64,000 nucleotides of DNA from Shewanella polaris (GTDB taxonomy: Bacteria > Pseudomonadota > Gammaproteobacteria > Enterobacterales > Shewanellaceae). Positions 11,285 to 20,039 of the stretch are shown here, one piece after another. The translations under genes were made by a program, and so were the position numbers. The first letter of the stretch is position 1; each line of letters begins with the position of its first letter. Below the pieces are notes generated by a model. That model was not told where the DNA came from and searched no databases. It saw nothing but the letters and a program-made list of their open reading frames with translations. The stretch lies in the NCBI RefSeq assembly GCF_006385555.1, contig NZ_CP041036.1, positions 2,356,001 to 2,420,000 on the forward strand, read 5' to 3'.

Positions 11285-12472
11285 GTGGCTACTAAAAAGC
11301 AAATCATATTACCCATCATAGTATTAGGCATTGGTATAGCCGGTTTAGTTGGGATAGCTGCATTAAAAAAGCCCCCTGAAGAAAAGCCCCCACTTGATAC
11401 CACACCATTAGTGTCTGTTGAAACAATAGAATATAAACCCATGACCTTTTCGGTAAGCTCATACGGTGTAGTTGCAGCCAAATATGATACTGAACTTGTT
11501 TCGCAAGTTAGCGGTGAAATCATTTATTTAGCCGATAAATTCGTTAAAGGCGGTTTTGTCAAAAAAGGCGAGATATTGGCTAAGATTGATCCAAGTGATT
11601 ATGACGCAGGATTATTAGATGCACAGGCTAATCTTGCCTCATCAAAAGCCACTATGGTTCAAGAACGTGCTAATGCAGAAGTTGCTATTCGTGAATGGGC
11701 AGAAATAACCAGCAGTAAACCAACAGATCTTAGTTTACGTAAACCGCAATTGGCACAAGAATTAGCAAAGTTAAAAAGTGCCGAAGCGGGTTTACTTCGT
11801 GCGCAACGTGATCTGGAACGCACCATTATCCGCGCCCCGTATGATGCACTTATTTCCAGCCGTGAAATTGGCTTAGGTGCATACGTCACCACAGGCAGCA
11901 AACTTGGCCACGTTTACAATACAGATACAGCAGAAATTCGTTTGCCTTTAGCTGACAAAGAAATGCAATACCTAGATCGAAAAGGCACCCATGCAGAAGT
12001 GCGTTTAGTCGGTAACTTTGCTGGCAGTAAACAACAATGGATCGGTAAAATAGTCCGCAGTGAAGGGGTGGTTGACAGTAAAAGTCGAATGACTTATCTG
12101 GTTGCTGAAGTTGATGATCCATACGGACTTAACAGCGATAAAAACGAATTACGTTTTGGCACTTATGTAACCGCTCATGTTGAAGGCAATGATGCTGGTA
12201 AAGTGGCCATTATTCCACGTCATTTAATCGTCAATGGCTTAGTCGCTGTTATGGATAACGATAAAACATTACGTTATAAACCGGTGACCATTATTCGCCA
12301 ACAAGGTGCTGACGTAGTTATTTCTGATGGATTAGCATCAGGAACACAAGTGATTACATCTGCACTTGATTATCCAATGGAAGGCATGAAGCTGGCTCTG
12401 CCAGAAGATAAAATCCAACAAGAAGAGTCACTAGAAACCAAACAGACTGAACTTGCAATGGAAGGTGAGTAA
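11285..12472 (+). CDS. RND efflux system, periplasmic adaptor (membrane fusion) subunit
   Basis: 395-residue adaptor that would bridge an inner-membrane RND pump to an outer-membrane channel. An N-terminal membrane anchor lies at about residues 4-26 (IILPIIVLGIGIAGLVG). It is followed by the lipoyl-like half-motifs (VSQVSGEIIYLADKFVKGG and RDLERTIIRAPYDALISSREI), a helical hairpin between them, and beta-barrel and membrane-proximal domains. GTG start with GAGGAAG 4 bases upstream. It ends 5 bases before the pump gene, a clear operon. No TolC-type gene or local regulator is adjacent. Substrate unknown. Confidence 0.92.
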   Translation: MATKKQIILPIIVLGIGIAGLVGIAALKKPPEEKPPLDTTPLVSVETIEYKPMTFSVSSYGVVAAKYDTELVSQVSGEIIYLADKFVKGGFVKKGEILAKIDPSDYDAGLLDAQANLASSKATMVQERANAEVAIREWAEITSSKPTDLSLRKPQLAQELAKLKSAEAGLLRAQRDLERTIIRAPYDALISSREIGLGAYVTTGSKLGHVYNTDTAEIRLPLADKEMQYLDRKGTHAEVRLVGNFAGSKQQWIGKIVRSEGVVDSKSRMTYLVAEVDDPYGLNSDKNELRFGTYVTAHVEGNDAGKVAIIPRHLIVNGLVAVMDNDKTLRYKPVTIIRQQGADVVISDGLASGTQVITSALDYPMEGMKLALPEDKIQQEESLETKQTELAMEGE

Positions 12473-12477
12473 ATATC

Positions 12478-15400
12478 ATGGCAGATACTAATAAAGGCAT
12501 CATTGCTTGGTTTGCCCGCAATAGTGTGGCAGCAAATTTATTGATGATCATCATCATACTTGGCGGCTTATTAACCGCCAATACCATCCGCAAGCAGTTC
12601 TTCCCAGCAGTTGAAGTTAATTGGATACAATTCAGCGCAGTTTATCCAGGTACTGCACCACAAGAAGTGGAAGAAGGCATTACCATTAAAATTGAACAAG
12701 CCTTAGAAAGTGTTCAAGGATTAAAACGGGTCATTACGTATTCTAACCGCAATATGGCGCAGGGATATTTTCAGGTTGAAGATGCCTACGACCCACAGGT
12801 CGTATTAGAAGAAGTAAAGTCAGAAATTGACTCAATCTCAACCTTCCCCGGCGGCATGGAGCCTCCAAAAGTTGAACGGATTAAATTTCGCCAAGAAGTG
12901 ATGTATTTAAGCCTTTATGGTGACTTAAACCAAAAGCAACTCAAAGATTTAGGTGAACGCATTAATGATGAAATCATGCAACTGCCTGGCGTTAACATTA
13001 GCGAATACTATAGCGGTTTGAGTTATGAAATTGGCATAGAGGTCAGTAAAGACCGTTTGCGCGAATTTGGCTTAACATTTAACGATGTGGCTGAGGCCGT
13101 TCGTGGTTATTCACGCAACATGTCTGCTGGACAAATTAAAGCAGAAAATGGCTACATCAATTTACGTGTTCAAAACCAAGCCTATGTTGGTTACGAGTTT
13201 GAGCAGCTGCCGTTATTAACCTTAGATGATGGAACTAAGATTTTATTGGGTGATATTGCCAGCGTAAATGATGGTTTTGAAGAAGGCATTCAATACTCAA
13301 AATTTAATGGCAAAAATTCAGTGACCTTTTTCATTGGTGCAGCTAAGAATCAAAGTATTACCGATGTTGCTGATACTATTAATACTTTTGTTGAAAAACA
13401 ACAAAAAATACTACCACAAGGTGTAAAGCTCGAACCTTGGGTAGACATGACTTACTACTTAGATGGTCGTTTACAGTTAATGCTCGACAGCATGAAGAGT
13501 GGTGCGATATTAGTCTTTATTATGTTGGCTTTATTTTTACGGGTTCGATTAGCTTTTTGGGTGATGATGGGTCTGCCAGTGTGTTTCTTAGGCACTCTAC
13601 TTTTTATGCCAATGGGTTTTATCGACGTCACCATTAATGTTATTAGCTTATTCGCCTTTATTTTAGTGCTGGGGATAGTGGTCGACGATGCCATTGTGAT
13701 GGGCGAAAGTGCCCACAGTGAATCTGAAGAACACGGTCAAAGCATTGAAAGCGTTATTCGCGGCGTTAAAAAAGTCGCTATGCCTGCAACTTTTGGGGTC
13801 CTGACGACTATTGCAGCGTTCTTACCCATCACAATGGATGACGGCCCCTCTTCGGCATTTGGCCAAGCAATTGGTTTTATTGTTATTTTATGTTTATTGT
13901 TTTCATTAATAGAATCAAAGTTGATTTTACCTGCGCATTTAGCACATATGAAAAAACCAACAATCGTTAAACCCGGCTCAAAGAACCCAATAGATTGGCT
14001 GCGTAACGGCGTCAATTTTGTTCAAGGCAAAATTGATCGTGGTTTAAATATCTTTATTAAATCTGTCTATCGCCCTTCCCTAGAATTAGCCGTTGAGTAT
14101 CGCTATGCGGTTATTATGCTATTTATTAGTTTGATCTTGCTCTGTGTTGGGCTGTATATGGGCGGTGTCATCCGCTTTATCGGTCAACCTAAAATTCCAC
14201 ATGACTTTCCAAGAGTCACAGTTGAGATGAATGTTGATGCATCAGAAAAGTCGACGCTAGCTGCGGCATTAGCTATTGAGCAGACGTTATATGATGTTGA
14301 TAAAAAAATAGAACAACAATACGGTCAGAAAATGATTTCTGATATGCAGGTTGATCTAAAAGGGCAAACTACTGCTGAAGTGATGACCAAATTAGTCGAC
14401 CCATCACTCAGACCAATGGATACTTTTGCTTTAGCTGATTTATGGCGTAAGGCGATGCCACAAATTCCAGGGGTTAAATCGTTCAGCATTCAAGACAGCT
14501 TAATAGGCGGCGGTCGTGAAGACGGTGATATTAGCTTCAGACTTGAAGGTAAAGATGAAGCTCAGTTAGTAGCAGCGTCATTAGCCCTTAAAGACAAGCT
14601 TAATTCACTTAAAGGCGTCAGCGATGTTAACGACAGTCGTCAATCTAGTGCCAAAGAAGTACAGTTCCAATTGAAACCGTTAGCCAACGCATTGGGCTTA
14701 ACCTTAGCCAATATTGCTTCGCAAGTGGGGAACAGTTTTTACGGTCTTGAAGCACAGCGTATAATTCGCAATGGTGAAGAGATCAAAGTGATGCTTCGTT
14801 ATCCGGAAGAACAGCGTAATTCAATTGCACTGGTTCAAGATGTCATGATTAACACCCCACAAGGTGCTGAGTTACCCTTATCTGAAGTGGCGGAAATTAA
14901 AGTGGTTCAAGGCGTTAACAGTATCCGCCGCGAAAATGGTAACCGCACCATTAATGTCTGGGCCAATGTTGATGCTGATCAGACAGAACCGTTTAAATTG
15001 GCGAAGGATATCCGTGATAACTTTATGCCAGAGTTACTGACAAAATACCCTCGTGTGCATAGTGAAGTTTCTGGCAGTATTCAAGAGCAATTAGACAGCG
15101 CAGATACCCAAATGCGTGACTTTATTTTATCGCTATTGCTCATATACAGCTTGTTAGCTATTCCACTACGCTCATATATTCAGCCCGTTATGATCATGTC
15201 CGTTATCCCGTTTGGTGTTATCGGATCGGTTATGGGACATCTTATCTTAGGCATAGATTTAAGTGTGTTATCGATGTTCGGTATTATTGCCGCTGCGGGT
15301 GTAGTAGTGAATGACTCGTTAGTGATGGTGGACTATGTCAATAACTCCAGAAAAGCTGGCGTGCCGATGAAACAGGCTGTTCTTAATGCTGGTTGCCGCC

Positions 15401-15657
15401 GTTTTAGGGCTATCATGCTTACCTCATTGACAACATTTATTGGGTTAGTGCCAATTATGGCAGAGACCAGCATGCAAGCCCAAATGGTGATCCCTATGGC
15501 GGTATCATTAGCCTTTGGGGTACTGTTTGCGACTGTGGTGACCTTATGCCTCATTCCATGTTTGTATATTGCCATTGAAGACGGAAAAGCATTGATCCGC
15601 AAAGTTATCAATATATATGCCCCTGCCCCAGCTAATACTGCAACCGAGCAGTATTAA
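12478..15657 (+). CDS. RND efflux pump, inner-membrane transporter (AcrB/HAE family)
   Basis: 1059-residue proton-driven exporter of the AcrB superfamily. The first helix is near the N-terminus (AANLLMIIIILGG). It is followed by the large periplasmic porter domain, a membrane block around residues 340-500 carrying the proton-relay pair in LGIVVDDAIVMGE, a second periplasmic domain, and a second membrane block (about 880-1040, with FGIIAAAGVVVNDSLVM). The full length and both repeats are intact. Co-transcribed with the adaptor gene. It belongs to the AcrB-like MMPL/HAE group, not the CusA heavy-metal group, judging from general features. Substrate not inferable. A strong terminator follows. 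Confidence 0.94.
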   Translation: MADTNKGIIAWFARNSVAANLLMIIIILGGLLTANTIRKQFFPAVEVNWIQFSAVYPGTAPQEVEEGITIKIEQALESVQGLKRVITYSNRNMAQGYFQVEDAYDPQVVLEEVKSEIDSISTFPGGMEPPKVERIKFRQEVMYLSLYGDLNQKQLKDLGERINDEIMQLPGVNISEYYSGLSYEIGIEVSKDRLREFGLTFNDVAEAVRGYSRNMSAGQIKAENGYINLRVQNQAYVGYEFEQLPLLTLDDGTKILLGDIASVNDGFEEGIQYSKFNGKNSVTFFIGAAKNQSITDVADTINTFVEKQQKILPQGVKLEPWVDMTYYLDGRLQLMLDSMKSGAILVFIMLALFLRVRLAFWVMMGLPVCFLGTLLFMPMGFIDVTINVISLFAFILVLGIVVDDAIVMGESAHSESEEHGQSIESVIRGVKKVAMPATFGVLTTIAAFLPITMDDGPSSAFGQAIGFIVILCLLFSLIESKLILPAHLAHMKKPTIVKPGSKNPIDWLRNGVNFVQGKIDRGLNIFIKSVYRPSLELAVEYRYAVIMLFISLILLCVGLYMGGVIRFIGQPKIPHDFPRVTVEMNVDASEKSTLAAALAIEQTLYDVDKKIEQQYGQKMISDMQVDLKGQTTAEVMTKLVDPSLRPMDTFALADLWRKAMPQIPGVKSFSIQDSLIGGGREDGDISFRLEGKDEAQLVAASLALKDKLNSLKGVSDVNDSRQSSAKEVQFQLKPLANALGLTLANIASQVGNSFYGLEAQRIIRNGEEIKVMLRYPEEQRNSIALVQDVMINTPQGAELPLSEVAEIKVVQGVNSIRRENGNRTINVWANVDADQTEPFKLAKDIRDNFMPELLTKYPRVHSEVSGSIQEQLDSADTQMRDFILSLLLIYSLLAIPLRSYIQPVMIMSVIPFGVIGSVMGHLILGIDLSVLSMFGIIAAAGVVVNDSLVMVDYVNNSRKAGVPMKQAVLNAGCRRFRAIMLTSLTTFIGLVPIMAETSMQAQMVIPMAVSLAFGVLFATVVTLCLIPCLYIAIEDGKALIRKVINIYAPAPANTATEQY

Positions 15658-15705
15658 CTCCGGTGGAAATCATCAATACCAGCAAGATTAAATAACAACA
15701 ATGAC

Positions 15706-15729
15706 AAAGGGCCTTAAAGGCCCTTTTTT
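15706..15729 (+). terminator. Terminator of the RND operon
   Basis: Stem AAAGGGCCT/AGGCCCTTT with a 3-base loop and a T run, 49 bases after the pump stop codon. Confidence 0.9.
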
Positions 15730-15976
15730 GTCGCTGTTTTTTATGACCATGTTCTATTGAAAAGAGTGTATGCGCTAAAATCAACCCTAGCTCATTGCAT
15801 TTATGCTGCTACTATTAGTGGTTAAAGTTTGGCTGAGCAATTGGTTTTATTAATAAAATATCAACTGACTAAAAATGTATCTTTAAGGTTATTCGGTAAA
15901 ATATTATGCTAGTCTAGGTTAAACGAATCAGGTCAACCTCACCGTGTTTATTGCTAGCCAACTAAGGTAACAATTT
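15730..15976. other. Intergenic region before patZ
   Basis: About 250 AT-rich bases between the RND terminator and the patZ start. They must contain the patZ promoter. The gene has an AAGGT ribosome-binding site. I see no ORF, repeat or clear operator here. Confidence 0.5.
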
Positions 15977-18679
15977 ATGAGTCAACGCAGCATTAATGCC
16001 TTGTTTAAACCCACTTCAGTAGCGGTTATTGGCGCCTCAAATGGTAATAAGCGCGCGGGTAAAGCAATCATGAAAAACCTGCTTTCTAGCGGTTTTTCTG
16101 GACCAATAATGCCCGTCACCCCTAAGTACACAGCAGTTATGGGCGTATTGGCTTATCCCAATATTGAAGCATTACCCATTAAACCCGATTTGGCCATCAT
16201 TTGTACTAATGCATTAAAAATTCCTCGTATCGTTGAGCGCTTAGCTCAGTTTGGTTGCAAAGTGGCTATTATTATTGCCTCGGGTATGGCATCTCAAACA
16301 GACGAAAATGGTAATAACCTACTAGATTTAACCAAACAATATGCCAAGCGATACGGCATGCGTTTGTTAGGCCCAAATAGTCTGGGGATGATTTTACCTA
16401 CGATAGGGCTTAACGCCAGTTTAGCGCATGCTGGTGCAATTCAGGGGAAGATAGCCTTTGTCTCACAGTCAGCGGCAATCTGCACCACAGTTCTGGATTG
16501 GGCCAACAATAAAGGTATTGGCTTTTCATCATTTATATCATTGGGTGATGCCACCGATATTGACTTTGATGAGTTACTTGACTATTTAGGCCGTGACAGT
16601 AAAACCAGCGCCATTATGTTGTATATCGATTCGATTAATGAAAAACGTCATTTTTTATCAGCTGCCCGTGCCGCCTCACGTAATAAACCTATTTTTGTGA
16701 TTAAATCTGGTCGCAGTCGTGAAGGAGTACAAGCTGCAATGCTTCATACTGGTGGCGTTGGCGGCAATGATGCTGTTTATGAAGCAGCCTTTAGACGTGC
16801 TGGTATGTTAAGAGTTAATGATTTAATCGAATTGTTTGCAGCAGTTGAAAGTCTTGCTCATTCGGCTCAGCTTAAAGGTGAGCGATTGGTCATTATGAGT
16901 AATGGCGGTGGCCCAGCAGTGCTTGCCGCAGATGAATTAATCATAAAAGGTGGTAAATTAGCTAAGTTGTCAGATAAAACCGTCGATGAACTTAATGCTA
17001 TTTTACCCAGCACCTGGTCTAAACAAAATCCTATCGACATGATTGGCGATGCCGATAGTCAGCGCTATGCAGACACATTAAAAGTTCTGATGAGCAGTAA
17101 TGATACAGATACTATTCTGGTGCTACATTCACCGTCTGTGTTAGGAGAAAGTGTTGAAATTGCCAACAGTATTATTGACACCATTAATCAACATCCTCAT
17201 CGACATCGATTAAATATTCTCACTAACTGGAGCGGCGAAGATTCGGCTTATCTTGCCCGCAAGCGTTTCACTAAAGGAGGTATACCGACCTATCGGACCC
17301 CAGAAGGTGCAGTGAGAGCTTTTATGCACATGGTTGAATACAGTCGCAACCAAAAATTATTACAAGAAGTGCCGCAGTCAATACCTGATAACATTCCCAC
17401 CGACAGCAAAACCGCACGAGCATTATTGCAACGCGCATTAGATAATGGTCAAACAGTGGTTGAAACCCATCAAGCCGGAGATATATTAAAAGCTTACGGC
17501 CTAAATACCATTGATACTCGTTTTGTTAAAGACGTAGATGAAGCGGTAAATGTTGCCAACCAAGTGGGATATCCGGTGGCATTAAAAGTACAATCGCCCG
17601 ACTTGCTGTATAAATCTGATGTTCATGGTGTGGTGTTAAATTTAGACTCAGACGAAGATGTTAGTCACGCGGCGCATTCGATTATAGATCGTGTGCATCA
17701 AATTAATCCTTCGGCCAAAATTGACGGATTAATTATTCAAAAAATGGCCTTAACTGCTGGCGCGCAAGAAATTAGAGTGTCGGTGATTAATGATCCAGTA
17801 TTTGGCCCAGCTATCTGTTTAGGTGAAGGTGGATCTGAATGGGACCCTACACGTGATGCAGCCGTTGCCCTGCCTCCGTTGAATATGGCGTTGGCACGTT
17901 ACATGGTGATCCAAGCGCTTAAAACGCAAAAATTGCATGACCGTCATTTACCACTTGGTCTCGACATGAATGCCTTGTGCGTAATGCTAACTCAAATTTC
18001 GCACTTGATAATTGATTGTCCTGAAATAGCTGAAATAGACATTAATCCTGTTTTGGCTGCTGGTGAGAAAATAACATTATTAGACGTTAATATGCGCTTG
18101 CATGATACCCCACAAGACAACATTAACCGATTGGCTATTTTGCCTTACCCTAAAGAATTAGAACAATCCACCACCTTAAAAAATGGCCTTCATGTCATGT
18201 TAAGACCCATTCTGCCAGAAGATGAACCCAAGCACTTGGACTTTGATAATTCATTAAGTGATGAAGACAGATACAAACGTTATTTTGGAGTCAGATCGCA
18301 AATGACGCATGAAGAAATGGCGGTGTTAACTCAAATTGATTATTCACGTGAAATGGCATTTATTGCAACCACTATGACAGAAGATGGTGAAGAGCTTACT
18401 TTAGGGGCTGTAAGAGCCTCTATCGACCCCGACAATACTGAAGCCGAGTTTGCCATGGCGGTACGTAGTAATTATCAAGGTATTGGCTTAGGTAAATTAT
18501 TGCTTGAAAAACTCATCGCCTACTACAAAACCAACAATACAATTGCATTAACTGGATTTACTATGTTTGAAAATCGTAACATGGCGAATTTAGCTAAATC
18601 GCTTGGCTTTACCGTATCATTTGATATGGAAGAACATCTCATTAAAATGCAAATGCAACTTCAACCCAAAGAAAAATAA
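15977..18679 (+). CDS. patZ: PatZ-like protein lysine acetyltransferase (NDP-forming acyl-CoA synthetase fused to GNAT)
   Basis: 900 residues, collinear with E. coli PatZ (YfiQ), which acetylates lysines such as that of acetyl-CoA synthetase. Order: CoA-binding Rossmann domain (VAVIGASNGNKRAGKAIM), two succinyl-CoA-ligase-like domains (LGPNSLGM, VSQSAAICTTVLDW), an ATP-grasp domain at about 490-715 (VGYPVALKVQSPDLLYKSDV), and a C-terminal GNAT domain from about residue 735 (LRPILPEDEP; YQGIGLGKLLLEKL). Unusually, His257 in MLHTGGVGG sits where ADP-forming acyl-CoA synthetases carry the phosphorylated histidine; remembered E. coli PatZ lacks it. It may therefore keep ligase activity. Single gene, no visible regulator. 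Confidence 0.93.
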   Translation: MSQRSINALFKPTSVAVIGASNGNKRAGKAIMKNLLSSGFSGPIMPVTPKYTAVMGVLAYPNIEALPIKPDLAIICTNALKIPRIVERLAQFGCKVAIIIASGMASQTDENGNNLLDLTKQYAKRYGMRLLGPNSLGMILPTIGLNASLAHAGAIQGKIAFVSQSAAICTTVLDWANNKGIGFSSFISLGDATDIDFDELLDYLGRDSKTSAIMLYIDSINEKRHFLSAARAASRNKPIFVIKSGRSREGVQAAMLHTGGVGGNDAVYEAAFRRAGMLRVNDLIELFAAVESLAHSAQLKGERLVIMSNGGGPAVLAADELIIKGGKLAKLSDKTVDELNAILPSTWSKQNPIDMIGDADSQRYADTLKVLMSSNDTDTILVLHSPSVLGESVEIANSIIDTINQHPHRHRLNILTNWSGEDSAYLARKRFTKGGIPTYRTPEGAVRAFMHMVEYSRNQKLLQEVPQSIPDNIPTDSKTARALLQRALDNGQTVVETHQAGDILKAYGLNTIDTRFVKDVDEAVNVANQVGYPVALKVQSPDLLYKSDVHGVVLNLDSDEDVSHAAHSIIDRVHQINPSAKIDGLIIQKMALTAGAQEIRVSVINDPVFGPAICLGEGGSEWDPTRDAAVALPPLNMALARYMVIQALKTQKLHDRHLPLGLDMNALCVMLTQISHLIIDCPEIAEIDINPVLAAGEKITLLDVNMRLHDTPQDNINRLAILPYPKELEQSTTLKNGLHVMLRPILPEDEPKHLDFDNSLSDEDRYKRYFGVRSQMTHEEMAVLTQIDYSREMAFIATTMTEDGEELTLGAVRASIDPDNTEAEFAMAVRSNYQGIGLGKLLLEKLIAYYKTNNTIALTGFTMFENRNMANLAKSLGFTVSFDMEEHLIKMQMQLQPKEK

Positions 18680-18996
18680 TCGTTATGTTCCTAATCTAAA
18701 ATAGGATTCATATTTAATCGATTACAAGATGCCAGCAATGACTAAAATGGACTTTATGTCATTGCTATAAGTCATCAATTTTATTTATAGATTCGTTCAA
18801 GTCCATGTAAAAATGCATTTTTTTGTTCTGCAACTACACAACTCGCCATAAATTTGAATAAATATAACCCTTTTAGTGCTACAGAACGTTTACTGAATAT
18901 AACAAGGACAAATTGACTAATTATACCAACCACAATAATTATCTGTTTTAGTATGATGAACGGTAACATTGAAGTGAATCATTAAAAGGAAAATAT
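18680..18996. other. Intergenic region between patZ and the ecotin gene
   Basis: About 317 AT-rich bases. A 62-codon minus-strand reading frame lies inside (18781-18969) but has no ribosome-binding site and low-complexity hydrophobic content, so it is not called. No terminator with a T run was seen after patZ. Confidence 0.4.
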
Positions 18997-19545
18997 ATGC
19001 TTAAATTACCACTTTCTCTAACTATATTACTCATCTGTGCCACAACGATAATGACTTGTTTATACTCGCCATTTGCCCATGCGGCCAATCCAGAAGGTAA
19101 GATAAACATTGTTAGCACAGTAATGAATTCCGATGATTATCAAGCATTAAGCGCGACCAAAATGTATCCTGTTCCTGAGGCCGGAATGGTGCAACATATT
19201 CTCACCTTACCGGCTCTCAATAACGAGCAACAATACCTACTGGAGGTACAAATAGGCCAACAGAAAATGGTGGATTGTAATAAGGTCAGACTTATCGGAG
19301 AAATAAGCAGCTTATCATTGCCTGGTTGGGGATACATTTATTATCAAGTCGACAATATTATTCAAGGCCCTAATACGCTAATGATGTGTACAGAACCCAA
19401 AAAAGAAAAATTTATTGTTCTCAATAAAAGTATGACTCAGCCTTATGACAGTCGACAACCGATAGTTTTTTATTTACCTGAAGGTACTGATTTACGTTAT
19501 CGAGTATGGGAAACTGCAAGCGATTATGTGTTTAGTGGACAATAA
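18997..19545 (+). CDS. eco: Ecotin-type periplasmic serine protease inhibitor
   Basis: 182 residues with a signal peptide (about 1-29, ending AHA). The mature part follows E. coli ecotin: MYPVPEAGM, VDCNKVRLIGEI, LPGWGYIYYQVD, then the reactive-site loop NTLMMC, KEKF, and the C-terminal LRYRVWETA strand. Cys94 and Cys131 correspond to the disulfide C50-C87 that holds the ecotin reactive loop. Aligning from the second cysteine puts Leu128 at P1, where E. coli has Met. Ecotins are periplasmic dimers that inhibit trypsin-fold proteases such as elastase. AAGGA precedes the ATG. Single gene with an unusual N-terminal extension of about 20 residues before the ecotin core. Confidence 0.88.
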   Translation: MLKLPLSLTILLICATTIMTCLYSPFAHAANPEGKINIVSTVMNSDDYQALSATKMYPVPEAGMVQHILTLPALNNEQQYLLEVQIGQQKMVDCNKVRLIGEISSLSLPGWGYIYYQVDNIIQGPNTLMMCTEPKKEKFIVLNKSMTQPYDSRQPIVFYLPEGTDLRYRVWETASDYVFSGQ

Positions 19546-19763
19546 CCCAATCAATTAGAGCTAATAGCCATTTTGTCAGTCAAACAGTTGAATGTAGACA
19601 GATAATATCTAAACTTATTCATTAGTTCAGTGCCAATATTATCATGTAAGAAAAATCAAACACTAAAATGGTTCATTTATAATTAAATAACTTTACTACA
19701 CTAAAATAAATCATTCATTAATGCTCAGTACACTTGATGTGTACAGAACATTAAGCATTGATG

Positions 19764-20039
19764 TTAATAGCGGCGAACCCTAACGACTTGCATAATTTCA
19801 ATTTCAAACCCGCCCACAACTTCTTTTGATGGGTAATAAATCAAATTGACTTTATGGTCTAACAAACTCTTGAATCGTTGAGGTCGTTTGTATTTAAATG
19901 GCACATCGCAATCTTTAATCATCAAGGTTTGCAAAAACCATTCTCCAACTTGACGCTGAATATGAGATACCACAGTAACGCCTTCACTTTGTATTAACTC
20001 ACCATGTCGCTCTAACAATATTTCAGGAACAGGTTTCAT
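19764..20039 (-). CDS. Small conserved protein of unknown function, coupled to recQ
   Basis: 91 residues. No family recognised, no signal peptide or membrane helix. The sequence is basic at the end (VVRVRRY) and contains a Lys/Arg-rich centre (KYKRPQRFKSLLDHK). Its ATG overlaps the recQ stop as ATGA, so it is the second gene of a translationally coupled pair with the helicase. This argues that it is a real gene and may act with RecQ or simply share its transcript. Function unknown. Confidence 0.75.
   Translation of the reverse strand: MKPVPEILLERHGELIQSEGVTVVSHIQRQVGEWFLQTLMIKDCDVPFKYKRPQRFKSLLDHKVNLIYYPSKEVVGGFEIEIMQVVRVRRY

Noticed and set aside
18781..18969. 62-codon minus-strand ORF between patZ and the ecotin gene
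   Set aside because: No ribosome-binding site, hydrophobic low-complexity product, no recognised similarity; lies in AT-rich intergenic DNA.
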